DNA of 64,000 nucleotides from Dipteris shenzhenensis (GCA_047967505.1 CM106538.1); one strand, 5' to 3'. Positions 42,943 to 54,701 are shown, counted from the first letter of the stretch. Translations and numbers: made by a program. Notes: generated by a model not told the origin, from the sequence alone.

Positions 42943-44745
42943 CAAATGAGGGACAGTCTCTGATGGAGCTTGACACCGTAAGCATGTGGATGGTGCAATG
43001 TGACGTTTGGCAAGTGTGATTCCCACTGACAATGTGCCGGTCATGCATCTCCAAAGAAAAAGTCTTTGTTTTAAAGGCATTTTACACCTCCATAATATTC
43101 AAAGATTCTTCCACCACCAAGAAAGGGGCTGCCTGATATGCCACAGAGTATTAGCATATTGATGTATCCATGGGGCAGGTTGAAGAAGCTTGTAGGCTTT
43201 GATGGAGGTCAAAACAGGCAGAGGAATAGGATGAGAGCATGTAGCAGAGGGGTGCAATTGCCAATCCATAAGCCTATCTGTGTCAGCCACAGGAGGAATA
43301 GGTAGAAAAGGATGCAAGAGATCAGCAATTTTCTTCCATATCAACCTATGATGCATTCCCAATGCATAAGAGGCAGTGGCCTGAGGAAAAGATAAGACAT
43401 AGCCCTGATCATCTACCACATCATTGATGTATCTAATTCCCAATTTCATGAGATTATATGCCCGAACAGGTTCCTGTAAAGCAAGTGGAATGTCAAAGAT
43501 GGCACTCCAATGAATACTTTCTTTTCATTGAGTTTGTCCCCGAGCGATTATCAGGAGCCCATTTGACCTTAGAAAGTACTTGTTTCCAGTCCAGTATCAG
43601 AGCAGTAGAGAAAGGGCAGCCAGGAATCTTCCCTACAAATCTCCCAATGACAACCTCCCAATGATCAGTAGTCCAATGGCCATAAGCAGATGTCCTCATG
43701 TTGACACACATGGATGCTATCATACAAGTCCATGGCTGTTGTTGACGGAAAAAAGTGTGGAGCATAGGCGCCTTCCTTGCAAGTACATGATATCTGATAT
43801 TGAGAACATTAAGACCTCCATGCATCCTAGGAGAGCACACCATTTCCATCTTCAGCAGTCTCAATGCTTTCACAGCAGTTTTTGTCCTCCATAACAGCTC
43901 CATAGCTTGAGACATAAAGGCTGAAATATCCCTAGAGCAAAGCCAGAAAGAACTGAACATAAGACATTACAATAGACTGTACTATTCTGAGCCTGACATG
44001 AAGTGGCCAAGTAGAAAATTTCCAATATTCCAATTTATGTTGAAGTCTTTGGAAGATCCATTTTAGCTGCTGCTTCCTAGTGATATGCCATCCTATAGGA
44101 TATCCCAAATGCCTGACTACATCTGTAGAATGCACTACCTGACCTGGCCAGAGAATAGAATGCCAGTCACATTGTTTCAGGGGAAGCAATTGGGATTTGT
44201 CAAAGTTGACATGCAATCCCGCTGCTAATCCATACAATGATAATGTGGTCATAAGCATGCGGACTTCCCGGGGAGAGTTCTGTGGCATAAAGAAGGAATC
44301 ATCAGCATATGCCTGTGCCAAAAAAGATGCAGCCCCAGGGATTTTAAGACCAGTCATCTGTCCTGTGTTTGTAAGATGATCAAGATACATCAAGAGGGGA
44401 TGGGTCGCAATGGCATAGAAGAGAGCACTAAGGGGGCAGCCCTGTCTGACTGATCTACCCAATGTCCATGACCGAGATAGATGACTCCCGAGAATGCACT
44501 GAGAGGTAGAGCCAGAATAAAGCCAATAAATTGCATTTGCTATCTTGGGACCAAAGCCCAACTTTATCATGGTTTGAGAGATAAAATCCCATTGAACAGT
44601 GTCAAATGCCTTAGTGATATCTACCTGCAATATGAGCACATCTTGATTCGAGTACTTAGCGTATTCAATTGCAATCAATGCATTGGAGATATTGTCATGG
44701 ATTTGTCTTCGTGGCACAAACGCATACTGATGAGGATGAAGGCAC
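42860..44745 (-). pseudogene. 5'-truncated L1-type LINE remnant
   Basis: The minus-strand translation begins near 44735 inside the RT domain (FVPRRQIHDNISNALIAIEY), then VDITKAFDTVQWDFI, RQGCPLSALFYAIA, the catalytic YADD (as QAYADDSFF, near 44310) and GLHVNFDKSQLLPL. This block is a 261-codon open stretch (43932-44717). Frames then change into the C-terminal thumb and zinc-knuckle region (KMEMVCSPRMHGGLNVLNIR; FLWRCMTGTL near 43050). A (TG)n run at 42911-42938 interrupts the tail. The endonuclease half of ORF2 and ORF1 are missing, as expected for 5' truncation. Confidence 0.85.
42911..42938. repeat. (TG)n microsatellite
   Basis: Fourteen TG units inside or at the end of the L1 remnant. Confidence 0.9.
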
Positions 44746-45140
44746 TGCCCGTCTTCTCGGAACCTCCTTGGGAAAATTTCAGATCTTCGCCTCCGTTTTC
44801 CGAGTCACAGATTTGGGAAACTTTTTTGGTTATTTGGCAGATTTAGGAGGTCTTTATCTCAATACTCACTATTTCTCTCATGGGTGAGATATTGGGCTCT
44901 TTGGACAATCTGGGATGAGCATAATTTGGCATACTTGGGCCGCCAGATTCACAAGTCATATGAGTCTTTCAGAGCCTCATTGCGGCAATCTTTATATGAT
45001 GCCTGCCATGAGGGTGATACACATGCTTCTTGCATAGAGCTTTTCTTTTTATGCTTCTGATCTTTGGGATACTCTCCATTTTGGAGACTTCCCATTTTGT
45101 AAAGTTATGAGAATATAAATACAATGCACTGGATTTTACT
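44746..45140. other. Intron sequence without recognised features
   Basis: Nothing recognised in this short gap between LINE remnants. Confidence 0.4.
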
Positions 45141-45149
45141 AAAAAAAAA

Positions 45150-45200
<51 letters not shown>
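45141..45200. repeat. A9 (TG)n(GA)n compound microsatellite
   Basis: Nine A, then TG units, then about 17 GA units. It sits at the 3' end (minus-strand sense) of the LINE remnant at 45201-46491. Confidence 0.9.
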
Positions 45201-45204
<4 letters not shown>

Positions 45205-46487
45205 ACGTCTGCAGGAGGCCTCGCGGGCCTATGCGACAAAGAACCTATGAGATAAAGAACAAAACCAAAGGATAACTCATACAAGCCACTACGGGCTGAA
45301 GCAAAGGGCTCACCAAGGTCCTTGCCAAGTGCTGAAGTGCTAGTCTAGTAACAACAAAAGCAGAAAATAGCATCAGGTACTCAAGGGTAATGCTCGGAGT
45401 ACATGCCCAGGTTCCATGTATCCAGGTGCCGTGGTGGCTCTCTGGTGAGATACGAAGAGCTCTCGTATCTATGTCTGTCGGGGTGGCAGAGGGCATGGTC
45501 TCCTCGATTGCTTTATGTATCTCTGTGTCGTCGCATCTCCATCAAGTAGAGTCCAACAGAGACCTGGTCAGAAAAGTGGATCAGCCGTGTAAGTGGGCCA
45601 AAGCCATGCCTATCTGGAAGAGGCAGTTGTAATGTCCCCGAATCTCATAGTAGATAGGGCAAAGAAGATGTTCCTCTGTCTCGACCACTCCCATCGTGCA
45701 CAGTCTGCAGATCTGCTGCTCTCTGGGTATGTCTGCCGCTCTCCTTATCTCAATCCCCAGCTGATACTCGCAAATGTCCTATGGCAATCCTCATTGCATG
45801 CGAGACTCTCCTATCCTCAAGTTACTGGGGTCTGCTGACGATGAGACCATACTCCGATATCCTCAAGAAGTGGTCATGGTAGGACTGAGTCTTAGTAGGG
45901 AGCTCCTGATCTCCCCCCAAGTCAGGGACGTGTATCACTGGAGGGGGTCCAACGGAATGGTACGGTTGATTTCATCTTGTGGGATCAGCTCGGGTGGTGC
46001 ATCCATGCTATACTGAAAGGGAGGAAGTCTATCCATTTGGATCCCGTGGCTACCCAACCATGTGGAGACATGTGCATACCATGTTGTATCAATGCCGCTC
46101 TCTGCCAAGGGTCTAGACGACACTAGTGCTAGTCTCGGTAGTCTCCTAGAGGGTAGGGCGAAAACTCTATGGAGGAATGTCACTCTCTAAAAAATGGCAT
46201 TAATCTGGAGAGGGGTCATGATGAACTCTGCCTGTATGATCTAGTGAGAGACCCAGGGCTTGCTGCGAATCATCCTAGACCCCATAATGATGTGTAGCCT
46301 CTCAAATCTCTTCCACTATAACTACTGAAAGATCACATCCCCAGAAGGGCGCTGCATACATAGCTGTCGGCCTCACTAGCGTGTCGAAAGGCGAGCCCTT
46401 CGTCGGTAGATCCTGGAAATGTGCGTGAAAGCACTGCCTCTCCAATCGGGCTGCCCTCGTGTGTGTCGTGCTCTGGCTGCATGAGTC

Positions 46488-46491
<4 letters not shown>
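45201..46491 (-). pseudogene. RTE-like LINE 3' portion (third in a row)
   Basis: Minus-strand pieces: AMYAAPFWGCDL (near 46340), RVFALPSRRLPRLALVSSRP (46120), GIDTTWYAHVSTWLGSHGIQ, and a C-terminal Cys/His motif near 45650-45715 (QQICRLCTMGVVETEEHLL, CPIYYEIRG). The last motif matches KICPAGEVENEQHVLLTCP in the first LINE of this series. The 3' end on the minus strand reads GCAGACGTTAAT followed by (TC)n. Confidence 0.75.
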
Positions 46492-46534
<43 letters not shown>

Positions 46535-46549
46535 AGAAGTAGAAGTAGA
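46492..46549. repeat. (GA)n then (AGTAGA)3 microsatellite
   Basis: About 20 GA units followed by three agtaga-type units. It lies between two LINE remnants and forms the 3' tail of the right-hand one. Confidence 0.9.
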
Positions 46550-48230
46550 GTCTATTAATGTCCTCGGGGGGCCAAAAATGACCCGTCTCAATACAATGTA
46601 AAATAGAGTCTCCTCAAGGAGAGGGGTCAGGAGTCTATGAGTTCCTGCCGCCAGGTAAAAAGACGAGTGACAAAAGATCCCAATGCTGTCGGAGAGGCAG
46701 TAGAGAGATTTGATCTCAGCTGAGTGGAGTCCTCCAGTACTGGTAGTCCTCCCTGATATGTGCATATTGGTGGCACTTATATTGGTGGCACTGTAGAGCC
46801 ACATGTGCCTCTGTCTCAATTGTCTGCATGTCACAAAGGGTACAGACTCTAGCATGTCTAGGCTGATGCATCCAAGCTCCCTTCTCAATTGCAAATGTAT
46901 GAGATCTGGTACGAAACCTGGCTATGTTTCTGCGATATAGAAGGGGGATAGGTGTGCTAATATAAGGCTAAGCATGAGTCTCTATGGACATGTATGTAGA
47001 CCAACATGTGGGATTTATGTTGTCTTGGTAATATTCCAGCTTTACCTTCTTTTCACTTGTCAGCCAGTGAGTTTGCAAAGTGCTCAGTAAAGACAGTTGA
47101 AACTCTTGCATGGTGACCTTTTCAGGCGGCATGGTCAAATATGCTTCCACTTTCCATCTGCTAAACCATTTTCTTATGTTGGCTGTACATCCTGTACAGA
47201 TGATCTTACTTTTGTGGTTCTTTTGAAGCTTTGTGCTGGCATTCCATGCTTTATGAGGCAACCTATTAGGTTGCATTTGCTGCACCTCTATTAGGTATTG
47301 CATAACCCTGATTAGTGCATGAAATTCAATCGGCCTCCTTCCCATTTCCAACAGAAGTATTGAGTATGGAGTAGTGGGTTTGACACCAAGGTGTCACCGT
47401 AAGAAAGCCTTTTGCATTTTCTCAATATCATTCCATGTAGAGGCTGAAATATTGCCTTCCCATACTTCCACTCCATATAACACTGTCATACTACATATGC
47501 ATCAAACAATACATTTTGAATTTTCCAGTTCCTGGTGTCAGTGTGCCTGTAGTCATTCTCAAACTGGTAGTACTTCCCCCAGCCAGTGTCCATCCTTGTG
47601 TGTATACATTGCCACCATCTGTGATCTGCCGGGATATCAACCCCGAAGTATTTGAAGGTGCTGACATACTCAATAATTTGTCCATCAAAGGTGATCTCAG
47701 GGGGATGCTCTGGCTGATTGGTATAGACTGCCATCATCTTTGTTTTTCTGACATTTACTTGCAGCCCACTTTCCCTACGGAATGTCTTGAGCACTTGTAA
47801 AAGTTTGTGCATAGAGTCCGAATTGTATGCAAAAAGAACTACATCATCTGCGTATAGCAACAATAGCACTGTCCATAGTCCCAATTGCGGTCCTTGCAAC
47901 CCTTCCTCTGTTGCAAATTCATTGATGAGTTCTTCCAGTTGATCAATGCATATTCCAAACAAGGTAGGTGATAGAGGGCAGCCTTGCTTCACTCCCATAT
48001 TACTCTCAAATACATTGGACATACCCTGTGCTTGATTGAGTCGGCATAATACCTTTTCATAGATACGAGAGATGCCTACTCTCAAGGCCAATGGGACTCC
48101 TATTGCTTGCATTCTCTTCCATAGTCCTCCTCTTGGAACTGTGTCAAATGCTTTCTTGAAATCCACAAAGCAACAAAATAAAGTGCGTCCTCTCAATCTG
48201 CACTCATCCATGAGGACTCTCAAGGTAGAG
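46550..48230 (-). pseudogene. RTE-like LINE, RT to 3' end (second in a row)
   Basis: A 245-codon minus-strand frame (47486-48223) has CFVDFKKAFDTVPRGGLW, GVKQGCPLSPTLFGICIDQL, the catalytic LLLLYADDVVLFA and GLQVNVRKTKMMAVYT, a well-preserved RT palm. Further fragments continue through the thumb and middle region (46968-47351: MGRRPIEFHALIRVMQYL, RLPHKAWNAS) to a C-terminal Cys/His motif near 46840 (RVCTLCDMQTIETEAHVALQ). The 3' end reads GAGGACATTAATAGACTC and then the simple-repeat tail. It is truncated at its 5' end, starting in the RT domain. Confidence 0.85.
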
Positions 48231-50148
48231 AGAGATGATATGATATGATTGTATTAACGTCCTCGTGAGACCCTTTAGGATCTATGGGACAGTGATCACT
48301 ATCAACAAGTAGTGATTGTTTACATGCATTGAAAGAAAATAGCATAAATGTGCTATGCAGTGAATACTTGTTGTGCTAGCATGTGTGCTAGACCAAGTTC
48401 TTTGTTGCGATATTCTAAAATTTCCTTTATGTAGTTGCCTAGCTCTTTGGCTGGCCACTCCAGTAGGTTCTATTGCCCCCATAACATTCTCTGATTTGCT
48501 CATATGCTGGACATGTTAGGAGTACATGCTGCTCATTTTCTACTTCTCCTGCGGGGCAGATTTTACATACTCTTTCCTCTCTTGGTACCCTGGGTCTTGC
48601 CCATCTTCCCCTCTCCACCTCGAGATTATGTGAGCTGGTTCTGATTTTACAGATTAAATGTCTTTTAAATATTGATATGTCTTCCCCGAGGTATTTCTGC
48701 ATTCCATAGCTGTCCATCGGATTGATTTCCTGCTTATGAAACTGCATTTTTGCTCTCGGTTCTTGTCATAGCTTCTGTAGCATTCTCTACGTCACTAACT
48801 CCCTGATTTCACATGCATCTTCGGGGATGTCAGCAGCGGTTATACCCCATAATTTCATCCATTTCAGCCCCTCTTTGTGCCATCCAGTGATTCGCGTAGC
48901 TTCCATTGTTTTGTGTGGTATCCTATTGGTGTCCATCTTTCCAACTTTGTTGAGGTATGCCATGAATTGGCACAATGCCTCTCCTTCGAGAGGTATCATA
49001 CCTGTCTCAGCCAACAAGATGGGGTACGGTGTTTGTGCCTTCACCCCTAACTCCCCTATGAGAAATCGTTTATGCAAAGTCTCAGGCCCTGGAGAGCCCA
49101 GGTGCCCAGGCTGGACACCCGTAAAGGACCACTGTTTGTAGGAGCATGGTATACAAAAACTTTCTCATTTCCCAGTTCCACGAGTGTGCCTTTCTGCACT
49201 TGTTTTGGAAGCTATATAAAGCTTTCAAACCTCCTAGGATTCTTCTTTCCACACGTGCATTCCACTTTAAGTGTCTGCAAATCCCAGCCCCAAATATTTG
49301 TATGTAGTGACACTGTCCAGAGGCTCTCCCTCTAAAGTGAAATCAACCTGTTTATTCCGAGTCCCAATCACCATCACTTTTGTCTTGGATATGTTGACTT
49401 GCATTCCAGAGTGTTTGCAGAATTTTCCCAGTGTATCCAAATGTGTTTGCATCTCTTTCTTGCTTTTTGCGACATCATCTGCGTAAATAAGCAATAAGAG
49501 GGCATAGCCTACAATCTAGACACCTTCGCCGCTGTGTGTTCTCATCCACTCTTCCAATTCATCGATGAACAGACCAAAAAGAGTTGGTGAGAGGGGGCAG
49601 CCTTGCTTGACTCCTATGTCACTGCTTATGATGACTTTTCCTTCAGAGCATGAGCCATCTACAGGTGGTTGCGCTAATTCAGCTACTTTCTCATATAACC
49701 TGTATGTGGCTTCTCTGATTTCTTGAGGGACTCCGAGCTTTTCCAGTCTTTCCCATAGCTTTTTTCTTGGAACTGTGTCAAAGGCTTGCAACAGTAGACT
49801 ACTTCTTTCTTTTTCTTGACCCCCTCCGTTGCAGCCCGTATGACCACCAAGTGGTCTATTGTCGAATGTTTAGGACGAAACCCTGCCTGGGATGGTGCCC
49901 TGGCTCCTTGCTCTTCCGCCGATTTGCTGAGTTTTTGCTCAATTATTGTGCCATATAACCTGGCCATTAGGCTACTCACCATGATGGTGCGGTAGTTTTT
50001 GGCCACTTTGCTGTCCCCGCTCTTATGGATTGGTACGATCCTGCTAAGCTGCCATTCCTTGGGAAAGCCTTCTTCTAGGGCTCGATTCTTGATTGTAGTG
50101 AGCATTTTCTTTGTCTTCTCACCCCCCCATTTCAGCATTTCAGCCAGT
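48231..50148 (-). pseudogene. RTE-like LINE, RT to 3' end (first in a row)
   Basis: The minus-strand order starts at about 50138 with FPKEWQLSRIVPIHKSGD, NYRTIMVSSLMARLYGTI and QAGFRPKHSTIDHLVVI, then FDTVPRKKLWERLEKLGVP, GVKQGCPLSPTLFGLFIDEL, LIYADDVAKSKKEMQ, VNISKTKVMVIGTR, KRFLIGELGVKAQTPYPILL and the C-terminal RVCKICPAGEVENEQHVLL. The 3' end reads CACGAGGACGTTAATACAATC with an atcatatcat-type repeat. Frames are broken at several places. It begins within 400 bp of the last syntaxin exon and is truncated at its 5' end. Confidence 0.87.
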
Positions 50149-50149
50149 C

Positions 50150-50190
50150 AGAGAGAGAGAGAGAGAGAGAGAGTCAGGAGAGAGAGAGAC
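50150..50190. repeat. (GA)n microsatellite
   Basis: Two GA runs separated by gtcag, directly at the 5' boundary of the first RTE-like LINE. Confidence 0.9.
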
Positions 50191-50552
50191 GTGGGGGCGC
50201 AGTTTGTCTTTTGATGCTGTTTGGCCCTGCTTTCTACTATGATCATTGGTTATTTCTTTCTGTCACCTGTGTGGAGTTTCCTTCCTCATGCCAGTTCCAG
50301 CATTGGGTGTTATATCAAGAAGCAGTAGCTTATTTGCTTTATGCATTATAAGAAAGATGCTGGAGTGTCTGCATTTAATTGGAGAGGTGAAATGGTGATG
50401 GCATAAGTCAAGGCAGCGGAAGTCTAACTGCTGATTCAAAGAGTTGTTTCTTCTAAAGATATCTAGATATATTGCGAGTCTCTTGAAGATAGCCTTTTCA
50501 ATTCTGACAATAATTCCACTCTGATCAGAGGATTGTTACTCTTCTGTTACAG

Positions 50553-50712
50553 AATAGATGACAATATGGATGATACTCTGGCCAATTTGGAAGGAGCACA
50601 AGGAAATTTGTTGAAGTATATGCATGGTGTGTCATCCAATAGGTGGCTTATACTAAAAATATTTTTTGTTTTGATCACCTTTCTTCTAATATTTATTATT
50701 TTCATTTTTTAA
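50553..50712 (+). CDS. SYP31/SYP32-like Golgi Qa-SNARE, last coding exon
   Basis: Starting after TTACAG at 50552, the exon completes the Arg codon of the previous exon and reads IDDNMDDTLANLEGAQGNLL, then KYMHGVSSNRWL and a single hydrophobic tail anchor (ILKIFFVLITFLLIFIIFIF) ending in TAA at 50710-50712. The C-terminal SNARE half, the SSNRWL motif and the tail anchor are hallmarks of the Sed5/syntaxin-5 family. No frameshift or stop interrupts either clear exon, which supports an active gene despite the giant intron. An obvious AATAAA signal is not seen close downstream. Confidence 0.88.
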
Positions 50713-51489
50713 AAGCATGAAGGTAGTGTATAATTGTGTGCCTTACAAAATTTGGTTCAACTGTTGTTGCCTTTGATTTTAATACTTTAGTCTAGGGTTA
50801 GGCCCCATGCAACTGTCATCAAGTGCTAAACAAATTTGACATTGCCATAAAAACAAACTTGGTAGAACCCATTTCGTGTCATGATAGGTGTAAAAACTAT
50901 CCGGGACTTTGATCTTGATTGAGATTTTTAACTCAGCTTTGCTACATCTTGGCTGTAAATTTCCTTCAAAAGCAGAATAGGTGGCCATAAGCTTAGGGTT
51001 TTGTACGTAATTTGTAGTAGTGTGATTCTGAGGATTTTCCATGTTGGCAACAGCTAAATCCCTTGGATAGACTACTAGAAATGGTTCTTTTAAAATCAGT
51101 TTAAAAACAAGAATTAAAAGACTTTCATTTGAAAAACCTCAGAGTGCACATTGAAAAGTCGTTCGCTTTGTAGATCCAAGAGTGGAGTGAACCTTTGGGA
51201 AATTTGTTTTGTAGATTATTTTTATCGTTCTCAATCTTTAGTCCTTTCCATCAATCAACCCGTTTTGCTCCTCTCCATCACACTGTCGCTTCTTTCCATC
51301 ATTCAACTACTCTATTCTATTCTTTTTGTTTTATTGATCTTTGAGAGATTGCATTCATGTCTCCATCCGAGCAATTCTATGGTTAGCCTCTCCATTGCAC
51401 ATATTCCACTTTCCTCTTCGTCCTTGCTCCACTCCCTATAGCTCAGCCTTTCTATTGCTCAACACTTCGTCCATCCTCTCTTGGTTGTT

Positions 51490-51490
<1 letters not shown>
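50713..51490. other. Region downstream of the syntaxin stop codon
   Basis: It probably starts with the 3' UTR. No clear polyadenylation signal or further gene is seen. Confidence 0.45.

Positions 51491-51492
<2 letters not shown>

Positions 51493-51533
<41 letters not shown>
51493..51533. repeat. (CT)n microsatellite
   Basis: About 20 CT units. Confidence 0.9.
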
Positions 51534-51538
<5 letters not shown>

Positions 51539-52602
51539 TGACTTTCCTTACACGCCTCTCCGTCACAACCCTCCTTGCCGAGGTCCCTAATCTCCTATTG
51601 CTTCCTCCCCGCCTCAAGATCCCTCAACACTTCTCGACCCTCACACTAGTAGCTTCCTCCCTCCATGCCTCTCCATTGTGATCTAGCCTTGTCGCTCCAT
51701 TGTGACAGGTTCTTGATTTTCCATCACGACTTGTTCTACCGCCTTCCATCATGACTTGCTTTTGCTATCACGACCGGCTCCTCCACACTGTTCGCCTCTC
51801 CTTCCTTTTGAAGAGAACCCTTTTAGGGCTGTTTGCAATGCCTCACAATCAACACCTCATTTTCCTTGTTTGCATTTCCATTCGCCTCCTCACTCCTTGT
51901 TGCATTCTCCCTTGTTGCCTTGCTTGTCGCACCCCTAGTTGCTTTCCTTCTCTTGAGCCACATTGAAATTGTACGAAAGATGGTGAGTGGAGACATTAAA
52001 TTATCGGATAGGTGCCCACTCTCCCCTCTACTTTACACGTATGGTTTGGACCCCTCCACATGGCCTTGGGGGGTCACTTAGTGTGTTATGTCTATATCAC
52101 GTGAGTTCAAGGATTCTTTTATAAATCCCTATGTAACCTATTTCTTGCATTTCCCTATACCCCCTATGTGAAATTTTACCAAATTTATAAATCACATATT
52201 GTAAACGTATTTTTTTACTAGAGGAATTTTAAAAGTCTTTATGTGCGAGATACATTATGACTTTTGGAGGTACATTATTATCGGAGGCAATATGAGAAAC
52301 TCGGGATGTAAGATATCTTTGAATTTGCATACATGGAAGAGAGGTTCCAGCCGCCAATGAGTAGTGCCCAACACAAGTTTAGGCTCGGGCTCAACTCCTA
52401 GTGATGCCAAAGACTAGGAGAGGAAAAAAACCAAAATCAATTTCTGAATCGAAAACTACGCGGCCAGAGCCTCATACTGGCAGCAACCAGTAGTGGGAAA
52501 TGGACATGTTGGTATCAATTTGAGTGACTCAACTTCTTAAGAGCTTAGATAGAGTTGATGTATTCTCTTTTGCTTATAGGTCATTTTAGTCTTTTGGAGC
52601 TA

Positions 52603-52604
<2 letters not shown>
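51534..52604. other. Unassigned, pyrimidine-rich sequence
   Basis: Pyrimidine-rich to about 51960; no feature recognised. Confidence 0.4.
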
Positions 52605-52663
<59 letters not shown>

Positions 52664-52682
52664 GACACACACATACACACAC
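52605..52682. repeat. (TC)n(AC)n microsatellite
   Basis: About 28 TC units, then ACACAC, ending at a T run that is the poly(A) tail, on the minus strand, of the adjacent LINE derivative. Confidence 0.9.
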
Positions 52683-52683
52683 A

Positions 52684-54700
52684 TTTTTTTTTATAGTGAA
52701 ATCTTATATTTCTGTATGGAAAACTTCAAAAAGAGATAAAAACCCACCAATAAGTACAAGAATCTTTTTTTACAAGTAAAGCCTCAGAGCAAAAGTCATG
52801 AGGCAGTCAAGTAAAAAGTTACATATCAAGCTGGAGGAGGATCAAACATAACAACCTCCAGCTTCAAATTATCTGTAAAAACTGATGCAATGATGAAACC
52901 ACACCATCAATTTGTTTTTTGCCCTTGTGATTCTTCTTGATATAGGTTGGTATCCGAAATTTTTGAATCACAGGGTCAAAAGCCTGTTGTAACATGGGAT
53001 GAAAAGATTCCAGTAAAAAGGGCACTTCTGTATCTCGAACAGACGAAGACTTTGGTAGAGGCATCAGAGGTTAAGGAGCTAGATCAACATCTGTATCCTC
53101 TGATGAAAGAGCTGCATCTGATAAAGCATTTTAGCTTCACTTCGAGGATCAACCTGAGAAAGAGCATGTACAGCATCTTGTATGATCCCCTCTACAAGGG
53201 GCACATCCATATCTAGGCTAATGATGCTCAACGCGAGTCGGATCTTGAACTTCTTCAGCAAGAGAAAGATTAATCTGTGATTTTTCTACCTTCCTCCAGT
53301 ACTGCTTCAAAGTAGTAAAAGAAGGCTTATCCAGTAAAGCCTTAGCAGAAAGTGGAGAAGGAAGAGTAAACTTTACTGTTAAAGGAGCAGGAGGAGTGGT
53401 CATGGAAGCCGAAGGACAAAATGCAACCTGATGTGCATCAGATGAGCAAATCCCAAATCAAGATCCAGAGTAGAGGGCACGGGTTGCATCATATCCCATA
53501 AAATACAAAGGCGAATGTCTCGAGTAGTCTGCAAAAACTTCTATCTCGAAACATGTAGCGGTCTTCCCAAAAAAGCTGTAAGAGTAGGAAGATGCTGAAG
53601 AAGAGACAGAGGCTTTGAGGGTAATCCAGACCGGACAGTGAGTCAGCTTCTATCTCGAAACATGTAGCGGTCTTCCCAAAAAAGCTGTAAGAGTAGGAAG
53701 ATGCTGAAGAAGAGACAGAGGCTTTGAGGGTAATCCAGACCGGACAGTGAGTCAGCAGAGAGGCAGACGGATCAAAAAGTGAATCCCAGGGCATCACATA
53801 AGCAAAGAAACTAGCCCCATGAATTCCAGCACGACTGACAAGTCGCTCCACCACATCAGTCGAAGAGCAATGGGCATAATAAAAACCTTTGCCTAAAAAG
53901 ATAAAGGAGAAAAGACAATCTTGACCCACTGCAACTTCAGCGTAACGATGAAGTTGAGCTGCAGATAAAACCCTGCTCATAAAGTAGAGACAAACCCCAA
54001 ACTACTGAGCCTGTCGAAGACCAGAAACCAAAAGGGTAGAGTCCAAAGAACAAACAAGCTGTGAACCCGATGAAGGAACATCTGTGACATAAGCAAAACA
54101 CATATGGCGAATAAGGTCCAGTTGAAGGGAAGACGAAGGACCATCCGCGATATCCAACTTTGCCGATTTAACCAAGGTGGAAGGAGGCAAACCACCATGC
54201 TTCCGTCGAAAGAAGACACGTGCAAGAGGAGCAGAGGCAAAAGGGGGGGTTGAAGCAGAGAAAACGAAGGAGCCATTTGTAGGAGTAGCTGGAAGAGGGG
54301 AGGAAGAGACATCAGGAAAAGATTGTACAAGACCGGACATGAGAAGAGCAAAAGGCTGCAGAGACAGAGGGGAAGACGAATTTGGTACAAAATCTGACTA
54401 TATGAACATGAGCAGGCATAGAAGAAAAAAGGACGGGTAAAGGAACCTGTACGGACAACCTGCGCAGGGGCAAAGAAAGGGGCAAGTAAGAAAGGTACGG
54501 ATGGGGGCGGGCTGTGCAGAGGTTGTTGCATAGAGGGTATGGGCAGCAGTGGGTCTAGAACGTGTGTAGACGGAAGATGTACAAGGGTTAACAAATGGGG
54601 TACGAATGCAGGCGCAGTAGGAGTAGCAAGTTGCGAGCAAGGTACAGGGACGGGTGAGGGAGGGGCTGGGCTCGCACATCGCTCCTGACCACGACTTTGA
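52684..54700 (-). mobile_element. LINE derivative with ORF1 only (half-LINE), minus strand
   Basis: Minus-strand reading: a Pro/Ser-rich N-terminal segment (54340-54000, SFPDVSSSPLPATPTNGSF), a gag-like ORF1 region (53980-53490; AGIHGASFFAYVMPW, CPVWITLKA) and a C-terminal tail, then a short 3' UTR ending in aaatataagatttcactat and a poly(A) stretch at 52684-52693. The YVMPW...CPVWI pattern resembles the ORF1/DUF4283-type domain of plant L1 elements. No RT or endonuclease lies between ORF1 and the poly(A). The ORF1 frame is broken by a 109-bp duplication and by stops. Both ends abut TC/CA microsatellites. Assignment is by eye from short motifs. Confidence 0.6.
53538..53755. repeat. Perfect 109-bp tandem duplication
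   Basis: Two adjacent copies starting cttctatctcgaaacatg at 53538 and 53647 appear identical. Because 109 is not a multiple of three, it shifts the ORF1 frame of the LINE derivative. Confidence 0.93.
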
Positions 54701-54701
54701 C

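Larger units (their letters stand above)
29712..50552 (+). other. 20.8 kb intron of the syntaxin gene
   Basis: It begins GTAAAA and ends TTCTGTTACAG. It splits the SNARE motif between AIR and IDDNM. It contains, in order: a TRIM-like LTR element, a gypsy RNase H relic, G- and C-rich tracts, microsatellites, a young copia element, an L1 remnant and three RTE-like LINE remnants. All are on the minus strand relative to the gene. Confidence 0.82.
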
